A stretch of 64,000 nucleotides of DNA. Origin: Ornithodoros turicata (lineage: Eukaryota > Arthropoda > Arachnida > Ixodida > Argasidae). Location of the stretch: NCBI RefSeq assembly GCF_037126465.1, contig NW_026999348.1:434001-498000 (forward strand). The letters are read 5' to 3'. The notes under the pieces are model-generated. The model ran no database searches. It was not told the origin of the DNA and worked only from the letters and a program-made list of their open reading frames with translations. Positions 46,523 to 56,115 of the stretch are shown here, in pieces. The translations under genes and the position numbers were made by a program. The stretch's first letter is position 1, and every line of letters begins with the position of its first letter.

Positions 46523-46957
46523 ATGGACGTTCTAGATCTCGAATTATTGTTTTCAATGAATCCTCAAACTGTGAGAATGTATCGAGGAACCTACGCTGTC
46601 GACAGAGTTTCGCCACTTCAAGAAGAAGGTTTCATTGTCATTAATACGCATCCACACGACGGCCCGGGAGAACATTGGTTGTTCCATATGATGGATCGCA
46701 ATGATAGATTCACCTATGTGGACAGCTTTGGTCTGCCACCAATTGAAGAAGAACTGCTAGATCTACCTGTTGACGAATATTGTGACAAATGTATACAGAG
46801 TCTCTACAGCTCCCACTGCGGTCTCTTTGTTTCCGTATTTGCTTCACGTCTTTGCAAGAGTTATTCACTCAAAAGCATTATGTCATTATTTGACAATAAC
46901 CTTGTACATAACGATCTCAAGGTAATAAAAATGACTGAAGAGGAATACCTCGTTTAA
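46523..46957 (+). CDS. Adenain-like maturation cysteine protease
   Basis: 144 codons with no lesion, starting three bases after the capsid gene's stop. The catalytic triad order of C5-type proteases is visible: H in GPGEHWLFHMM, D in TYVDSFGLPP and C in SSHCGLFVSVFASRLC. The length is slightly short of adenovirus proteases but normal for Polintons. The role in the family is cleaving capsid and core proteins during particle maturation. It is the best-preserved gene of this element. Confidence 0.9.
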   Translation: MDVLDLELLFSMNPQTVRMYRGTYAVDRVSPLQEEGFIVINTHPHDGPGEHWLFHMMDRNDRFTYVDSFGLPPIEEELLDLPVDEYCDKCIQSLYSSHCGLFVSVFASRLCKSYSLKSIMSLFDNNLVHNDLKVIKMTEEEYLV

Positions 46958-46971
46958 AAAAATTGTTTTAT

Positions 46972-47453
46972 TTGTTCAATATACAAGCTCTTTGAAGATA
47001 ATCCTCCAGACTCACTATCTTGTGAGAGCCGTCTTCCTTTCGCTGGCCGATGTAGTCCGAATGTTGAATGTAATAATTGCGAAGGATTGGTCTTCTCAAA
47101 CCGGCATTTATAAGGGCCGGTGGAATCTGTTCACCATCGCGATAGCGTCTTCATAAGTCACATTTCACAGCGACAAACTTTTGTAGTCTCTTCATTAGTT
47201 GTCCACGTCTTGTTCTGAGTTGATACGGTAAACTTCGCAAGATGAGTTTGAAGTCACTCTCAGGTCCGTTGCAGTTCAAGTACGAGTTTAGTGTCAACAG
47301 GTCCTTGTACATCATCCACTGTATAGTCAAGTGAAATCCCTCACCCGAGTTCATGCTGATTCCGAACTGGGGTGGCATCCAAGATATGGCCTGATATTAC
47401 GATCTAGCCAGTCTGATGATTTTGTTGAAATCAATCCATCGCAGCGACATCTT
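46972..47453 (-). pseudogene. Minus-strand Polinton gene, unknown
   Basis: From ATG 47,453 the frame reads MSLRWIDFNKIIRLARS, then a TAA, then QAISWMPPQFGISMNSGEG and on to a stop at 47,151. AATAAA follows at about 46,972-46,978, so it converges with the protease gene. One in-frame stop breaks it. An upstream open frame (YECLLTGDLPIVQTMK, about 47,470-47,540) may be a preceding exon. No domain recognised. Confidence 0.4.
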
Positions 47454-47699
47454 CTCAGATGGTCACCATTTTGTATAAAGAAGCGTCTGGGTGGTGTCTT
47501 CATTGTTTGGACAATGGGCAAATCGCCTGTCAGTAGGCACTCGTAATCTAAAATAAAAAATCTCCTTTGAGTAAGTGGAATAAGGTAAGAAAGCCGTAAA
47601 CTCACAGTCCTCCAGGAAGAGTGAATAGCACACGTCTGTTTCCATTGCTGACAATAGAGAGAATGCGATGGAAAGCATGTCTATTGGTTATCGATTTTC

Positions 47700-48247
47700 T
47701 ATACACAATTTTCGGGTCCGCCCACACTTACAATAAAATAGTTTCCGATGGCTTGTTTTTTCCACCAAGTTCTGCTACCCTGGTTGCGTGTTTTATTTGC
47801 CAAAAAATTGTGCTGCTGCCGAGATCTTTGAAAAGGAAGTCTGCTTTTTGCGTATTATTCCTATTTTAATTTATGGAATGTCTGTTTCTAGTGCCTCGCT
47901 GTGGAATCTGTGGGTATGATTGCGTTGAGGAGGTAATTCGTCGTTGGAGGAGGAAGCTAACGTTCCAAATTTAGATCGTGTTTGTTTGATGAAGAGTGGG
48001 GTTTAGAATTTGATCGAGTTTTGATGGATGGAGTTTTTGATGATAATACGCCGGCAGATGCCATGCAAAATCCAGATAGCCCAGAGCCTGTTGTGAACGA
48101 TCTTGCGGAGCATGTTTCGGTGGCTCATCCTAGGGTTAGCGTACATATTTTTCGTTCTTTGAAACCGCTGCGGCCTTTGAAGGGCACCTTGGACGTTACG
48201 TCCTGTTGGCGTCACCGTATGACGACTTTGTTGAGGATCCGTTCGAA
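47700..48247 (+). CDS. Hypothetical Polinton ORF fragment
   Basis: The 47,982-48,344 frame starts FDEEWGLEFDRVLMDG, is acidic and passes into the left inverted arm. A second frame reads YDDFVEDPFEYQGDSTRNDP in the same place, and the arm copy at 54.3 kb keeps YQVGDSTRNDP. That suggests this second frame was coding before the break. Function unknown. Confidence 0.3.
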
Positions 48248-49045
48248 TACCAGGGCGATTCCACGCGAAATGATCCAGGCGGACCTGCTCGTCCCCCACA
48301 AAACTATCGCGAATTTTTACGAAAATTTTTTTAGCTGTCCCTAATAGTGCAAAACAACACACCACGAAACATTTCTTCCCAAATCTCAATGTGGCGGGTG
48401 CTACACACGAGCAAAGTTCGCAGCGCTGGCGAAAACCGTGCCTGGCGTGAACGGCAGCTGCGGCTCATGAGATGCGGCTCACCTAGAACTGCGCGGTTTT
48501 CTTTTGCGTATAGAGGAAACCATGCGTTACACAGCGTTCAAATCCCGGTAGTCGTGCTTTAATCGGTGCTGGTATACAAAGGCCGGAAGTTTCGCAATTT
48601 TCCTCCTACTTCGCGATTTTTTTGTGGAAAATCATACCATGAAATTTTAATGAATATTTTTCCCTGAGAAAGCCTCGTGGAATACTTCAACAGCAAAAAT
48701 CGCAAGACACGTAATTCTTGTAGTGATTGCAGGAAAAAAAGATGAATTATGCGATTTTTCCCAAATTCGCTACACTCGAGCGTAAAACACGCAATGAAGA
48801 GGTCGGAAGAGACGCCTGAAACCAACGCAGTTTTATAGAACGAGCCTTCCTCTACAACATATAAAAAAATCTCGAGGGTGTTTTTTCGTATACGGGAGAA
48901 AATATTTTTTTTTGTAGTAGAGGGTATTACGGCCACACATACTCACGTTGCATGTATCCGGTGGGGTGCTATATTTGTTTCTTGGGCTCCCATTTTAATT
49001 CTGCGTATTTCCGATTTTTTTTTTCTGGTTGGTTTTCGATATGAC
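48248..49045. repeat. Inverted arm, left (inside Polinton)
   Basis: It pairs with 53,486-54,293 in reverse. Shared blocks include CGATTCCACGCGAAATGATC, CACCACGAAACATTTCTTCC and TAGAACGAGCCTTCCTCTAC. Identity is about 85-90 percent by eye. AT-rich, with repeated GCGATTTTTC words. Confidence 0.8.
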
Positions 49046-49235
49046 AGCTACCCGGACCAAAGGAACATGGCTCCAGTTGAGCTATGTGGAGTTCCAATTC
49101 ACCAGTATGAATATTATAGGCGCGTGGATGCAGGTTCAGTTGAGGAAACTTTCCTTTAACTGGTGGTTAAATGCTTAACAATTCAGCAAAAATATTAACC
49201 ACGAAAAGTCTAACAAATTATAACGCTAGAGGAAA
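49046..49235. other. Spacer between inverted arm and element C
   Basis: No motif recognised. Confidence 0.3.
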
Positions 49236-50309
49236 AGACAAACGTGCAAAAAAGTCATTTACATGGCAGTACTGGAAACGACCCTATTGGAAATTCCTAC
49301 TTGACTCCATATGGTATTATGACACCAGGTCCTACATGATGAAGGAACCTACATACAAATAGGATCCTGTTTAATTGTGGGTCCTACATGCAAATGCGAT
49401 CCTACATATAAACAGGATCCTATTTGGTTGTGGGACCTACATGCAAATGCGATCCTACATATAAACAGGATCCTATTTGATTGTGGGACCTACGTTGGGT
49501 CCTACATGCAAATAGGTCCAAGTCTCTCGTGGTGATCCTGTATAATTTGTGCACCCTATTGTGCTGTGTATATTAGGAAATAACAAATCATGCAGCTTCT
49601 ATTTTTTTATTTTTTATTGATATCGTTCATCATCCCTCTGACATGACTGTTGAACAATCACACTCTTGCCTGATGTACAGCGTCTTCAACACCTTTACAG
49701 ATCATGCTACATGATAGCTCTAAGATATATTTCTTGTAGGCATCTGAAACAATAAAGTGTGTTAGGAAGTTAGATTTAACAAGGGATAATACATTATGTG
49801 TCACATAAAATATGCCAAACTCGTGCACAGGTTAACCAGACTTCCCACATATGCTGTTACTTGAGGTCCAAAGAGAATGGTTTTGTTTGTTAGCAGTAAG
49901 ATTAATTAACTATGACAACTGGGGCTACAGCGAGGGTGTCAGTAAGGCATTACCTGAACAGGGTGAAAACAATGCACGTTGAGTTATAATATCCGCAATT
50001 ATTTACATTCTGTACATATTCCTTCCACACTCGGGGAAAATATGCATGACCCAAGCTCAGTTATTATGAATTAATAACCAAAAAAAAAGAAGATCTTTAG
50101 AGCACCGGTACCCTGTAGCAGGGCCGCTGAAGCATCACACATGATATCAACCTGATGTTAAGTGATGATACAGGTTAACCAACAGGGTAAGAGCACAAGA
50201 TTACAGATGGAGGATAAGGAAATAGGTAACAATAGGGTAATAATCGCACTGAGCGGATAAAGTTATACATATATAAAGTTAAGTTAAAGTTACGCTAGGA
50301 AGAATACAA

Positions 50310-50760
50310 CGCAAAAGGTGCACGAAACATGGCATTACATGCACACAACTAACCTTCAATTCACGAAATCCAACAGCTTTCGGTCTTCCAAGGTACACAC
50401 ACAGAAACAGGTCCAGATACCACTAGTAAGGCATGAAATACAGTCACAGCACTGCGGGGCATCAAAACCACCAAAACTACGACGAAAGACGCTTCCCGAA
50501 CGAGAGCTCTCTGGACATGCGTCCGAACGCTTCTAAGATTTCCCTTCGAAATGAGCTGGAGGAATTCCAAGCTCCAACGGCGCCACCTGGCTGTAACGGC
50601 TCTCCACCATGCTCTCCTCGCGCTACATCCAGAAAGCAGAAAGTCGCGCGTACGGGTGACCAGTGCCATTGGAAAGAGGACGTTTTTCCCGTCAAAATAA
50701 GTCTTCAATCACATTTCTACGCCAACAAACAACCGGCATCGAGAAAAATGCCCCCAGCCC
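50310..50760 (-). pseudogene. Repeat R, uninterrupted copy
   Basis: On the minus strand the frame 50,708-50,361 is open for 115 codons and matches, in frame, the ORF split at 15,656/31,328 (NVLFPMALV, RDFLLS, RRAW, VPWKTE). It ends in TGA just before a donor GAAG|GTTAGT at about 50,357. It supplies the empty-site sequence for element A. Identity with the split copy is moderate, so they separated long before A moved. Confidence 0.5.
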
Positions 50761-52224
50761 CATGTATAACGAGCCGCTTTTGCCATGTTGTCCTCACTCG
50801 AGAATGGAGAGAGATAAAAAGATCCCGCAAGTTTCTAGCCGTTCGGTGTTCGGAGTGCACGAATCCGTTAATAGGTGATTCAGATCTCCCACAGGGTTCA
50901 AACCTAAAAACAGGGCCGAAGGTTGCAGAACTAGGAGAGTGAGCCTAAGGAATTTCGGGAATAACGTAACCTGTAGCAAATAGACGGAAGGTGCGAATTG
51001 AAAAGTTGTAGAGCAAAGAACGAAGAACACGCATCCAAAATTTCCAGTAAATTGGACGTTAGGTAAGCACTAAAGGAACGGCACTCACGGAAGCGTCTCC
51101 GAGCGGCGTCAGCCAGACTTGCTGGCGCCAGCGCCATGACCCTCCAACTCCAAAGCCCATATCTGGGGAACGGAGAGTCGCGCGCTTACGGGATTAAAGC
51201 GGTTGGAAAGAGCACGTCAAGAGCTTCAAAACTATGTCAAACACGACTCTGTAGGTGCGATGGAAACGGTTTTAGGGAAAAAACAGCCGGCAGTCCCATG
51301 TATTGGGAGGAGTGTAAACACGGAAACCTGTAGCTCGAGAACCAGAAGACTTTGACAGCTGTAGTAAATTTTGCCACGTTCACCGATTTGAGGCGAGTAC
51401 ACGCTAGAAAGATGAAAACTGTCCATCGCGGGCTTCCGTCCGAAAAAGGGCGTCAAAGCTTAGAAAAACAGAGTTACGAACGCGTCTCTGCCCACAACCC
51501 CCGAACCGCTAAAGACCGACACATGGTTCCATTTGACCGATCGTAGAGCGACTCAAGTCCTACTAGGACGGAAATTCTGGTGTCGGATGTTACGGAGCTC
51601 CGAATGTATCGGAAGTGCAGACGGAGGCCTGGAATTTTCAAGTATCTCGACTACTCTTAGGATTCCTGCGAGCCGTGAGCGTGTACGTGAAGGCGAAGGA
51701 TTGGGGAATCCGTCACAACAAACCGCGTCCTGATAGAACCGTTTAGTCCTAGAAATTAGACCGAGAACCCCATCGACACCGCAATGTCGCTCGATGGGGT
51801 TCAACCGCCACCTCGACCTGTTGCGCACTGCTGTTTGTGCTTAAATAGCACTCAAAGGAATGCACGCATCATTGTATGCTTGATGGTTCGTCGACTAGTT
51901 ATGTACATACTCTATGCATGTTCCATAAATGAATGCAACCAGTCCATTCAGTTGTTTTTAACCTAAAAATATATATTTATTTGCAGTGGTTCTAATAGAA
52001 TTCGCACTTGATAACCTGCCGTATGTATGCGCGTTGGCAAATATGATTGAATATGACTAGTTCGTTCTAGGCCCCAGTTTTGAAGGATATATATAAATAT
52101 ATGCAATCAAATAATGTTTGTTTGCTGTGTTAATATATCACTTCCATATCTCAAAATAATTCCCCAAGTCCTCCACACATGAAACCAAACAGGTCACGTA
52201 AGATCTCCCATAGCTCCTTTTTGA
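50761..52224. other. Element C interior, unassigned
   Basis: GC-balanced sequence with many short open frames in all directions and no motif. Phrases like GTAGAGCAAAGAACGAAGAAC and AGCTCGAGAACCAGAAGACT hint at a diverged repetitive series, but no clear period was found. Confidence 0.3.
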
Positions 52225-52515
52225 TGCCTTGTAGGATCCTACAAGTCTGCTACGTAGCCGGATATAGGCAATGTAGTGTCCTACAACTCTCCTATATTGC
52301 CGAATATGGGACAAGTGGGACACCACAACTCTCCTACATAGCCTAATATGAGACATGTAGGATCCTATGACTCACCTATATGTGAATGAATATAGGACAT
52401 GTAGGATCCCACAAGCTTCCCACATGATACAAAATAGGACATAAAGGATCCTACATCAATTTGTATAGGATAAATAGGATCGCATACAACCTATTTGGCT
52501 TTTTTTCAACAGGGG

Positions 52516-53485
52516 ACGGAATCTCGTAGTGGTGGTTCATCGTCCATGCTGTCCTAGGTTCCAGTGAGGCTCACAGCTATATAAAGCCTTGCACCACTCG
52601 CGTATGGAAGCGTATACCCGCGGATATCCGCAAGAAACTTCTGGGTTCGGATGAAATATGGACGCTTGTTGTTATCTGCGGATCGGACGTGGATGGCGCC
52701 GAATCAGGCGCCTGGGTCATTAGCGGATCAGACTCGGATAAACTGCGAGATTGCGTCATCAGTTTGCTTCACACTAGGTACAGAAGATAGAGTACAAGGT
52801 GTACGAAAGCCACTCGCGCATCTGAGAGAGATCTCTGGCTCTGGCGTCTCGAGTCGAGGTGCGCGTTCAGCGCCGATCTTGCGTTTCACTTGCAATAAAC
52901 TCTACTTATCCCGTTTGGTGCAAAATGTGTTGCTGTGCTCGGTGCCGTATAATCTTTCGTGGAAGCGAAATCTGTACTTGCTGTTGTGTATCCTTTGGTA
53001 GCATCATGGACGCTCAGGACTCCCTACAAAAGCTATGCCGCTCCGGGGTTTTCACTGTCGAAACGAGTGAAAGGAAGTCGCCCGTGTGGATGAAGTTTGG
53101 TGACAGCTTTTTTTGTTGCCCCCCCCTTTTTTTTCTTTTTGCTGTTTTGTGCTGACGGGAAATAACGTTTATTTCCTGGAAAATTGGCCTGATATATCGA
53201 GCATAGAAACTGAACTATTGCTGCGTGCCGTGGGAGACGCGGATTTTTCGGATAGGATGCGGATGTGAAAAAGCTCACCCGCGCAGGGCTTTAGCTCACA
53301 CGACAAAAAGTATTACTTAGACCTGTCCATCACCGCTAATCCCCAATCTCCGTTGCCGGCACCGTGCACACCGGAAACAATGCCATAAACTTAACCACAC
53401 AGGATTGCAATACACGTGTTATACTACAGAAGCAAAGGCTATGGTAACCTTGCAGAAGTCTGTGCCACGGCATATTGCTTGCTCA
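52516..53485. other. Spacer between element C and right inverted arm
   Basis: Open frames at 52,651-53,155 have no recognised domain; a CGGATATCCGCAAG palindromic stretch lies at 52,620. Likely part of the inserted block. Confidence 0.3.
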
Positions 53486-53613
53486 TTAAAACCCAACCAG
53501 ACCAGAGAAAAATTGAAAATAAAAATAATTAAAACAGGAGCCCAAGAAACAAATATAGCACCCCACTGGACACATGCAACGTGGGTCGCTGTGGTCGTAA
53601 TACCCTCTACTAC

Positions 53614-53644
<31 letters not shown>

Positions 53645-54293
53645 TTTCTCCTGTATACGGAAAAACACCCTCGAGATTTTTTAATATGTTGTAGAGGAAG
53701 GCTCGTTCTATAAAACTGCGTTGATTTCAGGCGTCTCTTCCGACCTCTTCATTGCGTGTTTTACGCTCAATTGTAGCGAATTTTGGAAAAATCGCATACT
53801 TCCTCTTTTTTTCCTGCAATGACTATGAAAGTTACGTGTCTGGCGATTTTTCCTGTGAAGTATTCCTTGGGGCCTTGGCAGGAAAAAAAATTCATTAAAA
53901 TGTAATGGTTTGATTTTTCACAAAAAATCGCAAAGTAGGAGGAAAATTGCGAAACTTCCAGCCTTTGTATACCTGCACCTATTACAACACGACAACCGGG
54001 ATTTGGACGCTGTGTAGAGCATAGCTACCTCTATACGCAAAAGAAAACCGCGCAGTTCTAGGTGCTTTCTAATGAGCAGCGGTTGCCGTTCACGGCCAGG
54101 CACGGTTTTCGCCAGCGCTGCGAACTTTGCTCGTGTGTAGCACCCACCACATTGAGATTTGGGAAGAAATGTTTCGTGGTGTGTCGTTTGCATTATTAGG
54201 GACAGCTAAAAAAATTTCGTAAAAATTTGGGATCGTTTTGTGTGGGCCGAGCCGGTCCGCTGGATCATTTCGCGTGGAATCGCCCACCTGGTA
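53486..54293. repeat. Inverted arm, right (inside Polinton)
   Basis: Reverse complement of 48,248-49,045. It carries an A run of 28 at 53,614-53,641 where the left arm has nine T residues, a homopolymer expansion. The outer edge is at GGTACATTACC (54,290). Confidence 0.8.
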
Positions 54294-54394
54294 CATTACC
54301 AGCACGATATAGTTTCCATATTAACAACACCCCATACCTTTTAAATTTTATATGCGCGTGAAAGTATTGATGGTTGAAGCAAGTTAGCGATTCG

Positions 54395-54607
54395 ATGGAC
54401 AGCCGCTTTTCTTTTCTAAGTGCCGTGTCGCGAGAAATTCATAGTCTCGCGGATATAATGGTTGCGCTAAATGAAATGATTAGCGAGTTAGCGCGCAACC
54501 TTGAAAATTATAAGGGTGAAGGTAGCGGTTACGTCTCCCGGGACGTATCCGAAATCGAATTGGACATAAGCATAATAAAAAGAAGAAGATTGGCTGTGAC
54601 ACTGTAA
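54395..54607 (+). CDS. Hypothetical Polinton protein, 70 aa
   Basis: ATG 54,395 starts MDSRFSFLSAVSREIHSLAD, followed by a helical, coiled-coil-like middle (ALNEMISELARNLENY) and a basic end (IIKRRRLAVTL). It lies right upstream of the PolB fragment in another frame. No known domain. It could be a small intact gene or the remains of a longer one. Confidence 0.35.
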   Translation: MDSRFSFLSAVSREIHSLADIMVALNEMISELARNLENYKGEGSGYVSRDVSEIELDISIIKRRRLAVTL

Positions 54608-54609
54608 TT

Positions 54610-55227
54610 CCTGCCGAATTGAAAAAAAGAAAGAAAACATTCACACATCTAAAATGCCCCGACAATGAGTGCTTCCAATATAATACTTTAGCATTGTTAT
54701 ATCCTCAAAAAGCGCATGGAAATGATTGGAAAACATATCGCAAATATCTCATTGATCTCGAATCGAATCCCGCGGCTAGAGTCAAATGGTGGCCCAACGG
54801 TCCGGTATCGTATTCGGAGATTGCAGAATTTGAAGAACGGAATCAAATTGAAGTGTATGCGTACTCATATCAGGATGGGAGTATCCACAATTCTCGTGTT
54901 CCGCGTCTCGCATTTAACGATAAAGTGCAGCTATTGAATTTGATAATCACTTTTTTGGGATAATGAATTTCAGTACCTTGTTGGGTTACAAAAATAGATT
55001 TTTTGTGTGAAAAGTGTACGAGGGGATTTAGAACGCAGGAAAACCTATTGCCACATAGGATAGTGTGCAGGAATTTTGAGGAGCTTTTGTTGGAGTTCTC
55101 TGAGCCAGGTAAGAATGTTCTAAAATTTGACAATTTTGGCCACATGTTTGCATTTCCATATATTATCGGACTCGATACAGAGTCTGTCCTCGACCCTAAT
55201 GTCTTGTATGTACTAACAAATGCCTAA
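54610..55227 (+). pseudogene. Protein-primed DNA polymerase B, N-terminal fragment
   Basis: The open stretch 54,619-54,963 has CPDNECFQYNTLALLYP, YRKYLIDLE and ISEIAEFEERNQIEVY-like spacing (seen: YSEIAEFEERNQIEVYAYSY). Tandem in-frame stops TAA TGA lie at 54,961-54,966. The same frame continues with a zinc-finger-like FLCEKCTRGFRTQENLLPHR and FPYIIGLDTESVL, the probable start of the exonuclease domain. This order matches the N-terminus of Polinton pPolB. The frame ends inside the right TIR, and exonuclease, TPR and polymerase motifs are absent, so about three quarters of the gene is missing. Confidence 0.75.
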
Positions 55228-55975
55228 GTTTAGTTATTACTAATTGCATTATCTTTTTAGACAACAGAGAAGTACTACCGCATTGCCAGGAATGTGAGTA
55301 AAAGTTATAGGATATGATTAAGATAATAATTGAGATTCTCATTCAGACGCTTGGGGTCCACCACCTCAGTGTACGAATATTAAAAGTAGAGTATTAATTG
55401 ATATTATTGTTTGCTATAAAGGCAGTGTGATGACATTGAAATGTATCTTTTTCCAATTAATTATGTCCACCAGCATCGTGTATGTATTATTGGAGTGATA
55501 TTATTGTTGCTATAATGGCAGTGTGATGATATTGAAATGTATCTTTTCCAGATTATCCCGTGTGGCCGCAATATTGTATGTATTATTGAATGCGAATATA
55601 GTGTCATATAAAGATATATCATCTTTCAGGTCGTTGGTGTGGGGTTCCGTAAGTGATCAATTGGTAAGCAGTTTGATGAATGTTGATTTTATGTTTTCTT
55701 TCAGAATCTAAGGACTGGATATAATGATTAAATTCTGTATATTATTCACATGTACTGTCTTGTGTTTTTTGTTTCTTCTGTTACAGGTCGTGAAGGTTTT
55801 TCGGTTGGGTTTTTCTCCTTCACCTGATTGGCATCACAATTGCACAATTCCCAGCACAATTGGCTTTAATAAATATATCTCAACTTGATTGGCATTACAA
55901 TTGCATTAATAAATATATTTTCACTTGTACTTGTTGTGTATGACCCTTCTTTGCACGTCTCTGCATATTACCTCA
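55202..55975. repeat. Polinton right terminal inverted repeat
   Basis: Mirror of 40,045-40,713, with module copies at 55,261-55,293, 55,347-55,370, 55,552-55,575 and 55,630-55,648 and a polypyrimidine-AG before 55,787. It begins at a GTATGTACTAAC donor-like word directly after the PolB coding remnant. An extra duplication lies at 55,380-55,490. Confidence 0.9.
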
Positions 55976-55984
55976 ACAACACAC

Positions 55985-56115
55985 GTGATCCTCAGGACGT
56001 CCTCAAAGTGTCATGTGAGGATCATCCTTGTGAAGTCTGTAGGTGACATCCCACGGCCATCCTTCGAGTCAGGTCACAGGATAATTGTTCATATTCAGTG
56101 AAGTACTGACGTACG
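55985..56115. repeat. D-like word array at the right flank of Polinton
   Basis: GATCCTCAGGACGTCCTC, GGATCATCC and GACATCCC words resemble the family D array at 39,860-40,030 on the other flank. No CCCCAGTAAAC end is visible. Confidence 0.4.

Larger units (their letters stand above)
49236..52515. mobile_element. Element C (TAGGATCCTA arrays), nested in Polinton
   Basis: The left array (49,375-49,530) has a 53-bp unit (AACAGGATCC starts at 49,411 and 49,464) with GGATCCTA, GATCCTACAT and GGACCTAC words. The right array (52,225-52,500) has TAGGATCCTA words and ends GGCTTTTTTTCAACAGGG, i.e. CCCTGTTGAAAAAAA reversed, recalling the CCCAGTCAAAAAAA end of A. The left terminus is less certain (GTGCAAAAAAGTC near 49,245). 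The interior includes repeat R (minus strand) and unassigned sequence. Confidence 0.55.
40045..55975. mobile_element. Maverick/Polinton element, decayed, about 15.9 kb
   Basis: Terminal inverted repeats 40,045-40,713 and 55,202-55,975 bound a typical Polinton gene set. The plus-strand order is ATPase, two small proteins, integrase, penton-like, core-like, major capsid and protease, then a disrupted middle, then a PolB fragment. The outermost shared word is TAAYATGCAGAGAC. Polintons normally have 6-bp target duplications and 5'-AG ends, but neither could be fixed here. Most genes carry stops or frameshifts, and PolB is truncated. A 6-kb block with inverted arms has entered the right half. Confidence 0.9.

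Noticed and set aside
53614..53641. Poly(A) run as the tail of a retroposed gene or SINE
   Set aside because: The matching arm at 48.9 kb has a short T run at the same place, so it is an expanded homopolymer inside the inverted arm.
40040..55980. Six-base target duplication for the Polinton
   Set aside because: Bases outside the shared TAAYATGCAG ends differ on the two sides; no duplication could be supported.
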